A stretch of 64,000 bases of DNA from Ursus arctos (lineage: Eukaryota; Chordata; Mammalia; Carnivora; Ursidae): assembly GCF_023065955.2 (NCBI RefSeq), contig NW_026622841.1:18114501-18178500 (forward strand), in the 5' to 3' direction. The notes below the pieces were generated by a model. It ran no database searches. It worked only from the letters and a program-made list of their open reading frames with translations, and was not told the origin of the DNA. Within the stretch, counting starts at the first letter, position 1. The number at the start of each line of letters is the position of its first letter. A program made the translations under genes and the position numbers. Below are positions 33,171-43,969 of this stretch, in pieces.

Positions 33171-33661
33171 TGTTAGGATCTGAAACACTCCAGAGTTTTC
33201 CTGCGGTAGCTCGAAAGCCTGCTAAGCGCTCCAGGCCTGTGGGCCAGTTGGGGAGAGGGGGTGGGGAGGGGGTGACCTGTCTCTTCTCTCCTGTCCACCC
33301 AGAATTCAACAAGGCCTGGAGATGCAGATTAGTCTGGGGACAAAAATTAAAAGCACATTTAAGAAATGAGATTCAGATGCACAAGGATGGGGTGATAAGA
33401 CTTTTATTAATGACACAATATCGGAGCTGTTAGGCCAATCGCGGCCGTGTTTCAAAGCTCAGGCGGCCTCCTCTTTGGCAGCTGGTGTGAATTTTCATGC
33501 TGCTCTGGCGTGTTCCCCTACTGAGAAGCTGTACAAAGTTTAGGGTATGGTGTTTCATCGCAATAGCTGTGTACGATCTGGTGCGTTAACGATCCCAGGA
33601 GTCACGGATACGCGTTTGCATTTGCATGGGTCTGGATGGTGGATGCAAGCACTGTGTATGG

Positions 33662-33715
33662 TCACACACAAACGCATGTGTGCGCATGCACACACACACA
33701 CACACGCACACGCAC
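33662..33715. repeat. Imperfect (CA)/(CG-CA) microsatellite
   Basis: CACACACAAACGCATGTGTG leads into an ACACAC tract with interspersed CGCACG. CpG-containing alternating purine/pyrimidine DNA of this type can adopt Z-DNA. Confidence 0.9.
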
Positions 33716-33719
33716 GGAC

Positions 33720-35190
33720 CATTCACACGATAGATTTTAATATAGGTCAGCGCTGAAGACCAAATGCTGACAGCAAGGGAGAATAAGTAATAATTTGATT
33801 TGTGAACCTCCACTTGAACTTCAAGTGAAGGAGGTAACTTTTTATTTCTCTAACAAGGTCTGCATTGATTACAGACCTCTCATGTATAAAAGCACATTAG
33901 TCGTTTGGGAGACTGTTTGATTTCTTGGGCCACAGACAACTGGGAAACGTGGCCCAGCTGGTACTTTCAAACTTGAACTATATTAGGGGAAGGAGAGAGT
34001 GGAATAGAAAGACACTGTTTGTGAAACTGAACTACAAACACAGAAGTAGAGTTACTTCATGGGTTTGTTGACTGTTTTTCTTGCTGTCAACATTACCTAA
34101 TAGTCAAGCCTCAACCAAAATATCTGATTACTAAATCTACCGCTATCTGTGGCATGTGCTTAATGGACTATTCATTCAGCAGCTATTTACGGAGTGTCAG
34201 TGATGTGTCAAGCATGAGGGGAGCACAGCTCTCACTGGGGATCACGCAAATGTTCAATTTTCTCTTTCTTCACCATTCTGTACTATTTTCTCTATCTCTA
34301 CCTCCCAAACGCCTAAGGATTAGAAAAAAAATGTGATCGCTCTTAGAGCTGAATATGTGTAAGCCTAACATGTGTCTTTTGTTTGAGAAACCACTGCCTT
34401 TTAGAGTTTCCTCCTTTAAAATGGACCCCCAAGCCCTCGCCTTCCAGTCGGGCAGCAGCCGTGCCCTCTGCATGGACAGAGGCGAGGGAGACCGAGTCCC
34501 CGTCCAGACCCATCTCTTTCCTGCTGTGCGATCTTTCACAGTTCACTTCATGCTCCCCAGGCCCCCAGCTCTTCAGACAAGAGCCACCCACGCCTTGTAA
34601 ACGGTTACGTGCTAAAGAGTGGCAGGACTCTGACCCCAAGGGACACAGGCAGCCAAGGTCCTGGTGCTGTCCCACGAGGTGTGGGGCCCGTTGGTTCCAA
34701 TCCACTTCCTTGCGCCACAGCCTAAAATAGTACAGCAACACCTGCAGCCCCTGTGGGAGATGTGGGACGGTCTGGCCAGGGGCCGCAAGGGGGCCGCCTG
34801 GCTGCCAGGGGCACAGGTAACCACATGTGGCAATAAGGGGAACTGAACCTTCTCAGACTGCCTTCCTACTGAAGTCAGATGGACTTTGTCAAGTTGCCCT
34901 ACTGCTTTTCTCTAGTGCACATGCCAGGGACAGTCATGGGTTAGAAATAAGCACTGGGCCCACTCTCTGCTCTCGGCCATGAGATGCTGCTGGTTTGTTT
35001 TTAGGAGGGGAAGGAGAATGATGGAGCATTGAGGGGACAGGGTAGGGTATCCCTTGGGCACTCCTTCCCCCAGTGGAATTCCCTCTCGTTGTCACTGTCC
35101 CCAGCTACTTCCTTTCTGCCCATATACGAAAGGGGACATGGGTGTGCAAAAAGCCAGAGGAGATGGCCAGAAATGGAGGAGCTGGCTACT
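33720..35190. other. Intergenic, no recognised gene
   Basis: Unique DNA, moderately GC-rich at 34400-34830. Overlapping frames on both strands there (up to 132 codons) are a composition effect. A short stretch at 34165-34235 (CATTCAGCAGCTATTTACGG) may be an old LINE/SINE tail. Confidence 0.4.
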
Positions 35191-35194
35191 ACTG

Positions 35195-35370
35195 CTCCCA
35201 GTTTAGTGATCACCTCCTTCTGGAAGCCTTCCCTGGGCTCCCAAGCCTTTCCCAGATCGCTATGGCACTTAGGATGTGTGCCTGCTTACTCGTCTTATCC
35301 CTACCCCAAACTAGACTGTAAGCTCCAGTTGGACAAGCACTGGGCCTGTCTTGTTGATCCCGGGATCCTG
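35195..35370 (+). mobile_element. LINE-2 3' end fragment, sense
   Basis: TGATCACCTCCTTCTGGAAG, CCTTCCCTGGGCTCCCAAGC, TATGGCACTTAGGATGTGTG, TAGACTGTAAGCTCCAGTTG and GGGCCTGTCTTGTTGATCCC match the L2 3' region in order. Confidence 0.7.
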
Positions 35371-35454
35371 TAGCTAACATGACCCCAGGCGCTGGGGTGG
35401 CTAGAATGCAGTGGAAACATGCCAGGAAAGCCTTCCCTCTGCCCCCTGGACTCT

Positions 35455-35725
35455 CTTCCCCGGGATGTGCCAGGGGTCAGGACGCTTAGAAACAGTCTCG
35501 TTTCCGGCACGGTTGATGGCGTGGCTGCAGCGGCAGCATGGGGGGGCGGGTGTCACCGCAGAAAGCAGAGCACGCGGGGTGCTGAGCACATACAAGGAAG
35601 GCGCGAGGTGCTGGTTGTGCGGGATGGACAGTTTCGAACGAGTCCCTCTAAGAGCACGGATCTCCTCAGCAGCCCTCCCAGGGCTTGCCTTTGCCGAAAG
35701 GAACGGGGTCTCACAACCCGACCCA
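35455..35725. promoter_or_regulatory. CpG-island-like segment in gene desert
   Basis: About 21 CpG in 270 bases at roughly 60 percent G+C by eye, an observed/expected ratio near 0.8-0.9. Examples are GTTTCCGGCACGG, GGCGGGTGTCACCGC, GAGCACGCGGGG and GGAAGGCGCGAGG. No repeat explains it. There is no TATA box or recognisable exon. It might be an orphan CpG island serving a long non-coding RNA or enhancer. Confidence 0.4.
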
Positions 35726-35852
35726 CAAGTCAATCGCATTATGTAGAGTCTGCTGCAAGTCGTGGTTCGTTTTTATTGCCAAGTACCATCTGGTTACAGT
35801 TGTGTCTTTGTGTGTAACTCAAAAACTCCAGCTTAAAAACTGTAAATGGTTA

Positions 35853-36055
35853 TTTTTTTTTTTTAAGATTCATTTATTTATTTGAGAGAGAGAGAGGGTG
35901 CACGCGAGTGGGGGTGGGGCCGAGGGAGAGAATCCCAAGCACACCGTGTGCTGAGCAGCAAGCCCACGTGGGACTCGATCCTGGGACCCTGAGACCATGA
36001 CCTGAGCCGAAATCAAGAGTCAGATGCTCACCCGCCTGAGCCACACAGGTGCCCC
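35853..36055 (-). mobile_element. CanSINE, antisense
   Basis: T-rich start, TTAAGATTCATTTATTTATT, a (GA)n tract, then CTGAGCAGCAAGCCCACGTG and the end GAGCCACACAGGTGCCCC. Flanking TGGTT (before and after) may be what is left of the target duplication. Confidence 0.9.
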
Positions 36056-36104
36056 TGGTTGGCGTGTAGAGCAGAAACGCTCCGGCCTGGGCCATAGCTA
36101 ATAA

Positions 36105-36320
36105 CGGTAGCCCCCTCGATGGAATGTGTTCTACGTGCCCAGCCCTGCTCTCAGTGCTGCACACACAGTAACTGACAAATGCCTCATCTTGACCGTACGA
36201 GGCAGACAATACCATTATCTTTATTTCACAGTGGAGGGAGAGGAGGCAATTTGCCTCAAGTCACACGGCTTAGGTGGCAGGGCTGGGGCTTGGACACGGG
36301 AGCCCCTGTTTGAGCTACTT
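36105..36320 (-). mobile_element. MIR SINE remnant, antisense
   Basis: TGTTCTACGTGCCCAGCCCT, CAATACCATTATCTTTATTT, CACAGTGGAGGGAGAGGAGG, CAAGTCACACGGCTTAGGTG and TGGACACGGGAGCCCC are antisense MIR blocks in order. Confidence 0.75.
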
Positions 36321-36792
36321 CTGACGGGAGGCCCCTGGAGATGTGACAGTCACTCCTGGGGTGCTCACAGAAGCTGGGGAGGGGTCTGCTCTCCTCTAGC
36401 TACTGGGGCCAGCAGGCAGAAGGGTCATTACGGAGGCATTGCCGTCACCGTTCCTCTCTCGCCTCAGTTTCACTGATGGCCCTGGATTTACTTTCCAGGT
36501 TACTGCGGGGCGTTTGACCAGCTTCCCTGTTTCTCCGGTTTCCACGGTGGTGACCACAATTCGCCCAAAGTGCGTCATACAGGATGGACAGCGGGTTAGA
36601 ATATCCGAGGTCCAGCCTTCTAGCACTGAAATTTGTTGTCTCGTATTTTTTAAAGTGCAGTGGTGGCATTTATACTAGAAAGAATACTGGTTTTGCCTCC
36701 CTACTGCCAAAAAACTTTCTATAGATCTCCTGTTTCTCACCTAGGTGATTTTTTTAGAGGCCTCCAAGATTTAGTTCAATTTAATTTATTTT

Positions 36793-36979
36793 ACTTTTAA
36801 AGATTTTATTTTATTTATTGGTCAGAGGGGGAGCAAAGCAGGGGAAGCAGCAGGCAGAGGGAGAAGCAGGCTCCCTGCTGAGGAGGGAGCCCGATGAGGG
36901 ACTTGACACCTGGACCCTGGGATCTTGACCTGAGCCAAAGGCAGACAACGCTTAACCGACTGAGCTACCCAGGTGCCCC
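36793..36979 (-). mobile_element. CanSINE 1 of 3 in tandem, antisense
   Basis: TTTAAAGATTTTATTTTATT start, GGGAGAAGCAGGCTCCCTGC body, GAGCTACCCAGGTGCCCC end. The target duplication TTTAATTTATTTT occurs at about 36780 and 36981. It inserted into the A-tail region of the neighbouring SINE. Confidence 0.92.
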
Positions 36980-36993
36980 TATTTAATTTATTT

Positions 36994-37172
36994 TTTTGAG
37001 AGAGAACACATGTGCACATAGGCCAGGGAGGGGAGGCTCAGAGAGAGAGAATCTTAAGCCAACTCCACGCCTACTGGGAGACCAACATGGGGCTCGATCT
37101 CACGACTGAGATCATAACCTGAGCTGAAACCAAGAGTCGGATGCTTAACCGGCTAAGCCACCGAGGTGCCCC
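36994..37172 (-). mobile_element. CanSINE 2 of 3 in tandem, antisense
   Basis: TTTTTTTGAGAGAGAACACA start, ACATGGGGCTCGATCTCACG body (older type), AAGCCACCGAGGTGCCCC end, directly abutting copy 3. Confidence 0.9.
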
Positions 37173-37279
37173 TAAAGATTTCATTTTTAAGTACTCTCTC
37201 CACCCAGTGTGGGGCTCGAACTTAACAACCCGGAGATCAAAAGTCGAGAGCTCCCCGACCGAGCCAGCCAGGTGCCCCT
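37173..37279 (-). mobile_element. CanSINE 3 of 3 in tandem, antisense, short form
   Basis: TAAAGATTTCATTTTTAAGT followed at once by ACCCAGTGTGGGGCTCGAAC and the end GAGCCAGCCAGGTGCCCC. The CT-rich middle is absent. This is either the short SINEC subfamily or an internal deletion. Confidence 0.85.
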
Positions 37280-37439
37280 GCACTCCCTCTTTTTTTAAAG
37301 TTTAAAATAACGCCCTTCTTGGGTTAGGCAAACTCCTAGCTCAGCAATGTACCATCAAATGACAACCATGTCTCTAAAAGCATGAAGCTTTTATTGCACT
37401 TTGGGGAGAAGATGCCTGCGCGTCAGGAGACGTGAGGGA

Positions 37440-37570
37440 ATTCCAGGCTTGGTCCCGCAGCCGCTCCGCTGGTGAGTCACTGCATTTTTCTGGTCTCCAG
37501 TTTCCTCATCTATGAAGTGGGTTGGAATGTGTCAGCATTTAAAATGTCTGCCAGCTCTAAAAAGCTTCTA
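37440..37570 (+). mobile_element. MIR-related SINE remnant with L3-like tail, sense
   Basis: TGGTCTCCAGTTTCCTCATC, TATGAAGTGGGTTGGAATGT and CTGCCAGCTCTAAAAAGCTT with a final CTATGA recall the family that ends in 'tccagctctaaaattctatga'. Confidence 0.6.
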
Positions 37571-37859
37571 TGAAATGGCAGGGCAGTGTGGAAACGGTCT
37601 CAGGCTCTTTGGCTGAAATTTCTCCTTTTCTCTGGTTTGTCAGCTTCTAAACTTTAATACTCTTCTCCTTTCCCCTGATCTGTGTGTCCAACGGAGACAC
37701 CTCAGTATCTCCTCCCATCCTCGTGGCCAGGAAAATTCCCTGTGGTTTTCGCGGATTCTCTGCCATGATCACATGTTCTCTCTGGCTACGCGAGTCTATT
37801 CCTTACGTCTGCAGACTGCATAGAGTGCCCTGAAAACGTAAGCGGTCAAAATATTTCAC

Positions 37860-38130
37860 AATCATCATGGCACCTGCATACACTTTTCTGAGTCCTTTCA
37901 CGTACATTTCATAGAATCCCTGCTGCGGGTTAACGTAGAACTTTGTTCTTGGGAAATGTGGGGTAAATCATCAAACAAAACACAGTACATAAAGCGAACC
38001 CCCTGATTTTACATATAAAGATGCTAAGGCAGAAAGGTGACCTCACTCCCTCAAGGCACCAGCGAACTGGTGGCCGAACAGGGGCTGTCCCCAAGTCAGT
38101 GCTCAGTCCACCAAACCAGGTCACCCTTTG
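37860..38130 (-). mobile_element. Possible MIR remnant, antisense
   Basis: TTTTCTGAGTCCTTTCACGT, ATTTCATAGAATCCCTGCTG, AAGATGCTAAGGCAGAAAGG and GGTGGCCGAACAGG loosely follow antisense MIR. Strongly diverged. Confidence 0.4.
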
Positions 38131-38164
38131 CATTCCAACGGCTGCCGGTCCCTGTATGGTCTCA

Positions 38165-39125
38165 TTTTCCAGTTTCAGTGTAGAGAGTTTCCCGCCTATC
38201 TTTTGTGTTCAAGGAGGATGCCAGCTTTCTAGGCTCTTCTGAGCTATTTCTCCGACTTAGATGGGTATGGAAGCCGCCGTGTGGTGGTGGCACATGGTCT
38301 GGCATAGAACGTTCGCTTGATAAATACTTTGGAACCGAATGAGCGAGCGATCGCTGCAGCCACAGATGTGGAGTCACCAGCCAGGGACACATCTGTACAA
38401 CTAACTACAAGTGCAAATCAGTGCATTCAGCTCTGCTTCTGCTTCCCCAACATTCTTGACAGTCAATGTGTTTGCAAATACCTGCCACTTCTGGGAACTG
38501 ATTTATAGACTGCCTTCAAGAAATGGCATGAAACCAACACCCATCTAGTGAAGTCCACTGATATGGGAGGCCATGGGATTGATCCTGATGTCTTAGTTGC
38601 CATATTGCCATACGGAGTCTGGGCTGACAGCGACAGGACCAGCTTAGGTACCTAGGGTCTCCAGCCATCTGCAAGTCCTTATATAGTTAGAGCTTTCAAC
38701 TTCTTTTTTTTCCCTCTCAAATATTTTCTCACAACTGCTAACAAGAAGCAACACTAATCAATGTGGTTTTCAATTTCTTTCTTTTCCCTCTTCCTGCTGT
38801 GCTGCGAAGGAGTCCAGTAGTTAAAGCAGTGGCTGCAGAGAGAAAGGGACAGGCAGAGAGACGTGCACGGACCACAGCCTGGGTCCTCAGCCTTGGTTGC
38901 CATCCTGGGATTGAGGAATCCTTCCCTCTCCTGGCTGCTTCTTAACCCGGCCCCCTCGGCAGGTTTCTGTATTCTAGTCACTGCCCTGGGCAAGTACAAA
39001 CCTCTAGTGCCTTTCAAGTGGATCCAGAAGCTATTTTTGAACATTTTCTATGTTTAGCCAATTCACCCAAGCACAAAGTATGAAATACGAGAAGCTGTGA
39101 AGTTTGCCTACACCAGAGTGCTGAG
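38165..39125. other. Intergenic, no recognised feature
   Basis: Unique DNA. GCGAGCGATCGCTGCAGCC (38342-38360) is a small CpG cluster. No exon or clear repeat. Confidence 0.4.
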
Positions 39126-39129
39126 GGGT

Positions 39130-39132
<3 letters not shown>

Positions 39133-39186
<54 letters not shown>

Positions 39187-39196
39187 ATATATATAT
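39133..39196. repeat. Compound (AT)18(GT)9(AT)5 microsatellite
   Basis: An uninterrupted AT run (39133-39168), then GT units to 39186, then AT again. Likely hypervariable, and prone to cruciform formation in the AT part. Confidence 0.96.
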
Positions 39197-39214
39197 GTAT
39201 ACATGAATGATATA

Positions 39215-39905
39215 TATTTAATAAATGGGGAAAATGCACATGCAGTGTAAGGATATTTGTTTTAAGGGATCCTGACTTTTGCTCACCTATGTACCACGTG
39301 TTGCATCAGAGCCGTCTTAGCGAGCATGCCGGCCGCCTCGTCAGCATCCTATTCTGGGGAAACTCAATTACTCCTGCATACATTTCATGCAGGTGAACCG
39401 TGGTTGGGGGAGCTGAGCTGCCTTCCACTGTGCTCTGCCGTGGACCGTGGTTCCTGTGATAGGACCACTGGAGATGCACATGAGAAAAGAAATATATGGC
39501 TGCCTACCAACCACCCTGAAACTTTTAATTTATCCCACGTTCCCAGATGGGTAACACGAGCTTCAGGGATGCGCCTGCGTTCATGGAGTTAACTGGTAGA
39601 GGCAGAAAGGGCCCTGGGGTTCTAATTTCCAATCCCTGACTGGGTCCTTCCCTGTTGAAAAACTACATTAATAACATTTCTGGTACTTTCCTCTCTGTCC
39701 TGATTGATGCCACCTACTGTTTTCCTATCATGCTGGGACATAAACAAAATAGACCCACACCACTCAGCTGCTCCCAATCCACCTTAGTATCTTCTATCCA
39801 TTCGGATTGGTGCTTTTTTCATACAGTAGCTGCGGTTCCTACACATACAATATTTCTGCTCCAAGTAGTGGATATGTTACCAAAGCCTGGTGGGCAATCA
39901 GTTTT
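39215..39905. other. Intergenic, no recognised feature
   Basis: Unique DNA without a clear repeat, exon or regulatory signature. Confidence 0.4.
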
Positions 39906-39909
39906 TTGA

Positions 39910-40048
39910 AGCAAAGGGAATAGGAGCAGAGGGAGAAGCAGGCTCCCCACTGAGCAGGGAGCTTGATGCAGGGCTCCATCCCAGGACCCCGGGATCATGA
40001 CGTGAGCCAAAGGCCGACGCTTAACTGACTGAGCCACCCAGGTGTCCC
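39910..40048 (-). mobile_element. CanSINE, antisense, truncated
   Basis: GAGGGAGAAGCAGGCTCCCC-type body and the end GAGCCACCCAGGTGTCCC. The T-rich tail and GA-rich part are mostly missing. The duplication CAATCAGTTTTTTGA (39895) / CAATCATTTTTTTTGA (40050) brackets it, so the short form appears to have been the inserted form. Confidence 0.88.
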
Positions 40049-40261
40049 ACAATCATTTTTTTTGAGTTGAGTATCTTCTCCTTATATTTTCTGATGCTAT
40101 TCTTTTTTCGGATTGGACTGTAATAAGTAAGGTCTTACTCTCATCAAATTGATCACCTTTGGTATTAAGTTTTCTAGCATGTCCTTACACCAAGCTTCTT
40201 TATTAAGTGATAATGAATTAGCAAATATTCATTAAATCTGGTTTTTTATCACGGAGACACA

Positions 40262-40475
40262 GAATAGTGCAATGGTCACAGAATGGGATTTGGAGGCAGA
40301 AAAGACTTGTGTTTGAATCCTAGCTTTTCCCAGACTTCTTGGGTCACTGTATGTAAGTTAATTAATTGCTCTGCAAGATTAGGATACTAATCCTCTTAGG
40401 GTTGTTGAAGTATAATGTGAGCTAGTACAGTGCCTGACACTCACAAGTGCTCAGTAAGCTTTAGGTGTCATTGTC
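40262..40475 (+). mobile_element. MIR SINE, sense, nearly full length
   Basis: GTGCAATGGTCACAGAATGG, GTTTGAATCCTAGCTTTTCC, GCAAGATTAGGATACTAATC, GGGTTGTTGAAGTATAATG, CAGTGCCTGACACTCACAAG and GTGCTCAGTAAGCTTTAGG cover the whole MIR consensus from tRNA-like head to tail. Confidence 0.85.
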
Positions 40476-40479
40476 GAGC

Positions 40480-42760
40480 TGCGGTAGGCTCTGTGCTAAG
40501 CTCTTGAGGACAAAAGGGAAAACATGGGAGTGACAGACATGTAGATAATTATAAGACAGTGTGATACATACCATCATAGAAAGCTCAAGGTGCTCTAAGG
40601 ACACGGGAATTCTTGCAGCGCAGTGATATTTAACTTTCACAAGTCCGACCAGCATGGTCTGCTTTCTCTCCCTTACATATGCTGGACAGCTCTCCATGTG
40701 CATTCTATCATATACTGTTTTATGTTCTTCCATATTTTATAAATTTATATCTGCATATTATAAAAGTGGGTTTTACTCACAAAACTCTCTGTATTAAACT
40801 TCCTGGAAGATTTGGGAGATTTTGAAGCGCGATTTTAATATTTGTGATTCCAGCCTTATGACTCTAAACCTTCCCTTCCTTCTGATGCCGCTCACCTGTA
40901 ACCAGGTGTGCTCTGGGGAGCCGAGAAAGGTCTGCCAGCTGGATTCATGAATCTAGTGCATTTATTTAGCCAATGGGTCCCGAGCTGATGTCACGGTCAC
41001 CCAGTATACCACTTGTCCTCAAGGGGCTTCTATCTGAAAGGGGGGGACAGCCTGGCGAATCATGCTCAGCACGGCCTTCCAGGTGTGAGGTGGGTGCGGT
41101 TGGGGGTGATTAATTCTTCTGGGGCCGCAAGGGCAGCAGCAGAGGGCTGGGAAGGCTGGACATTGCAGGGTGAGTGAGGAATCCCTGCCAATGAGAGACA
41201 GAAAGACTGTTCCTCCTGCAGAGAAAGGTGCTGCAGGTAAGAGCCTACAGGAGTCTACAGGCAGACTGCACGAAATGTTTCAGTCGGACAAATGCATCCC
41301 CAAGTTTCATTTTAAGGGACTTGAAAAGAAGGCACTGTTCTCAGTTGGCAGGCTCTTATCACAGATTTCGTGATATCAGTGGGCGTCCAGAGGTCTTCGG
41401 TGGGGTGAGCAAAACTCATCCTTCCAAACTGACCTTAAGGAGAAATGAACAAGAGAGAAGTGTTATGAAACATGCTTTAGGAGTGTCCTTTCCGTGTTTA
41501 TTTAAAATGGAAAGCATCAATGTATTTAATTATGTGAGTAATTGGACAATATGCATAACTTTATTAGAAAGAAGGGGAAAAAACCCCAGTAATCTTGCCC
41601 TTCTAGAAATAACTACCACTGGCATTCTAATGACCAATCTTGCAGAATTGATAATGTGCAAAAAAGAATGGAGATGAGATCAAAGATACATATTATTTCG
41701 TAAGCTCTTTTCACTTAGCACTCTAGCATAAATATCTTCCTATATAAAACCATGCAGTGCATTTTAAAAATATTTTAATATACATATTCACACGACAGAA
41801 TACTTGTGTTATAACTTTAAGAATGAAAAAATAGCAATAATAGAAAAATGTTATAATGACTAGTAAGTATAACTTTGGAGTGTCTGCTAGACCCTGCAAG
41901 TCTATTTAAAAAACAAAGAGACAAAACTACCAAAGAGAGACTAAAAGATAAGGATAGAACCTTATTCTATAATTGCTATTCTATAAAAGTAGTGAGAATT
42001 CTCCTACAAGCCACTGACTGCCTGGGCATCAACCAACATGGCAGGTCCATGTCCATGTGTGAAAGACAATCAAGGGGACACTCCCTGGGCCCAGTTGCCA
42101 CCACCCCATGAGAATCATAACCTTATAGACAGCCCGAATCCCCTCATCTCGAAGAAGAAGGTCACAGGAGGTCTTCTCCAGCATGTGTTTTGGCTCTGTC
42201 AATCTATGGCACTGTCTTCTGGGAAAATGGCTTATTTTAGAAGCATAAAATAACAGTTTAGAAGAAACCTTGCTCCGGAAGGGGCTGCAAGATGCATTTT
42301 GGAGAGTCTGAGAAGAGAGCTCATATTCTAGTCCAATTCTAAAATGCCTATTTGGGAGCTCGTCTCTACGAAGAGCAAGTGAATAAGGAGGTGGGGCAGG
42401 CTGGGCTGATGGCTGTGCAGCCAGCCCTGGTCTGAGGACCCGAGATGGGGCTGGAGAAGCATCGGGCAGAGGTGGGCTGGGGAGAGAGAGGTGGGCTAGG
42501 GTTCCCTTGCTTCTCCACTCTGCACTGACGGCCTCTCCAGCGTTCTTTGGCAGCTCGAGGTCCTCCATGATTCACTGTCTACGTCTCCAGGGAGATGAGA
42601 TGGCCCACAGGCAGTTTAGGTGGGCCCCCTCGCGCCCCTGCTGCCACCTGCTCAATGGGAGAGCGCCACGCCAAAATGCCCCCGAGGGACTGGAATGGGC
42701 AGAATGTGGAGAGACGATGCCAGGGAAGAGGCTAAGTGTGAACCCCCACTGCTGCCACAA
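40480..42760. other. Intergenic, mostly unique
   Basis: No gene recognised. 41690-41870 (CTTTTCACTTAGCACTCTAG, TATAAAACCATGCAGTGCAT) may be a worn LINE-1 3' end in antisense. The longest frames (41228-41677 on +, 42029-42568 on -) resemble no family that I know. 42631-42660 holds a CTCF-like core. Confidence 0.35.
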
Positions 42761-42764
42761 TGCT

Positions 42765-42940
42765 TAGAATTTACTGGATCCTTTCTCTGTGGGGACAGTG
42801 ATCTGCACTTTTGTTTCCAACGATCCTCAGAGGTAGATGCTGTTATTATCTCCACGTGATAAGACAGTGGAGACTTACAAGTTTATGTAACTTGAGCGAG
42901 GTCACGCAGTACAAGGCAGAGCTGGTGTCAGAGTTCACGC
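42765..42940 (-). mobile_element. MIR SINE remnant, antisense
   Basis: CAACGATCCTCAGAGGTAGA, GCTGTTATTATCTCCACGTG, AAGTTTATGTAACTTGAGCG and AGGTCACGCAGTACAAGGCA are antisense MIR in order. Confidence 0.75.
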
Positions 42941-42959
42941 GACTTGGCTCGGGAATCCA

Positions 42960-43680
42960 CACCCCTCTGCAGGTGGAGAGGATGGGGGGACACGCGGGGG
43001 GATGCAGTGGGAGAGGTGGGCAGGGACAGATGTGAGTAAAAAACTGACAGAAAGGTCAAAGTCCAGAAAGGAATCCGTTTTGATATTTGTGTATCTTTCA
43101 TGGATATACTCATAGTCTGCTTATTTCTCAAATGGGGTTGAAATCGTTTAGAGCTGATATCCTAATTTCTCCAAGTTTTCTGATGACCAAAGACTGAATG
43201 TCACTAATTTTTACAGTCTGGCCTGGTCACAAACTGCATCCCAGGACCTATGAATTTTTTTAAACATACGACTGACTATTTTTAAGGCTTTTTGGGAGCG
43301 TATTTTATTACTTGGCTAGAGGTACATTTAAAAGTGATTATAATTCCTGATCATATTCAGGCTTCACAAATGTTGCATTTATGCTAAGAGTTCTGAGGTA
43401 GGAGACTTGATGAAGCAAATGAGTACTAATGAGAACGGAAATAAACACAAGGCTGGTTAAGAAGAACTAGAAAATGTATCATCTGCTTGGACATTGATTG
43501 GTTTTAGCATTAAAAGATATGAACCAAAAATAGGGCTTTGTCTTATCATAAGTAGTTATACTGTGACTATTCGAACTTGATTTTTACACTTTTGCATGTG
43601 AAGATGATCCTTCTGTTTGACTCTCTGAAGCTGATAAGCCATAAAGCTAATAATAGTCAAAGAATGGCTCTGGGTACAAC
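42960..43680. other. Intergenic, no recognised feature
   Basis: Unique DNA; G-rich at 42975-43020 (GATGGGGGGACACGCGGGGG). Confidence 0.4.
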
Positions 43681-43689
43681 TTCCATTTA

Positions 43690-43965
43690 TAAAGTAAAAA
43701 GTCCTAGGGATGTCATGGTGACTATAGTTAACACTACTGTACTATATATTTGAAAGTTGCTAAAAGGGTAGATCTAAAAGGTTCTCAACACATGAAAAAT
43801 ATGGTAACTGTGAAGTGATGGACATTAACTCAACTTATTGTGCTGGTGATCATTTCATGATATATACACACACACATCGAATCGTTATGTTGTACATCTG
43901 AAATGAATACAATGTTATACATCGATTGTATCTCAATAATAATAAAAAAATAATAAGAAAAGAAT
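43690..43965 (+). mobile_element. LINE-1 3' end (older type), sense
   Basis: GATGTCATGGTGACTATAGT, TTTGAAAGTTGCTAAAAGGG, GTAGATCTAAAAGGTTCTCA, CGTTATGTTGTACATCTGAA and a final AATAATAATAAAAAAATAAT are the known 3' UTR text of an L1M-type element. Confidence 0.8.
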
Positions 43966-43969
43966 GGCT

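Noticed and set aside
35401..35817. Overlapping frames of 111-132 codons on both strands as genes
   Set aside because: The CpG-rich, stop-poor composition explains them; no splice sites or family resemblance support coding.
36793..37279. CRISPR array or other direct-repeat system
   Set aside because: The repeated GAGCC...GTGCCCC blocks are heads of adjacent SINEs; spacing and content do not fit CRISPR, and the DNA is mammalian.
42029..42568. The 179-codon minus-strand frame as a gene
   Set aside because: The amino-acid order looks random, there is no domain or splice support, and the frame crosses a composition change.
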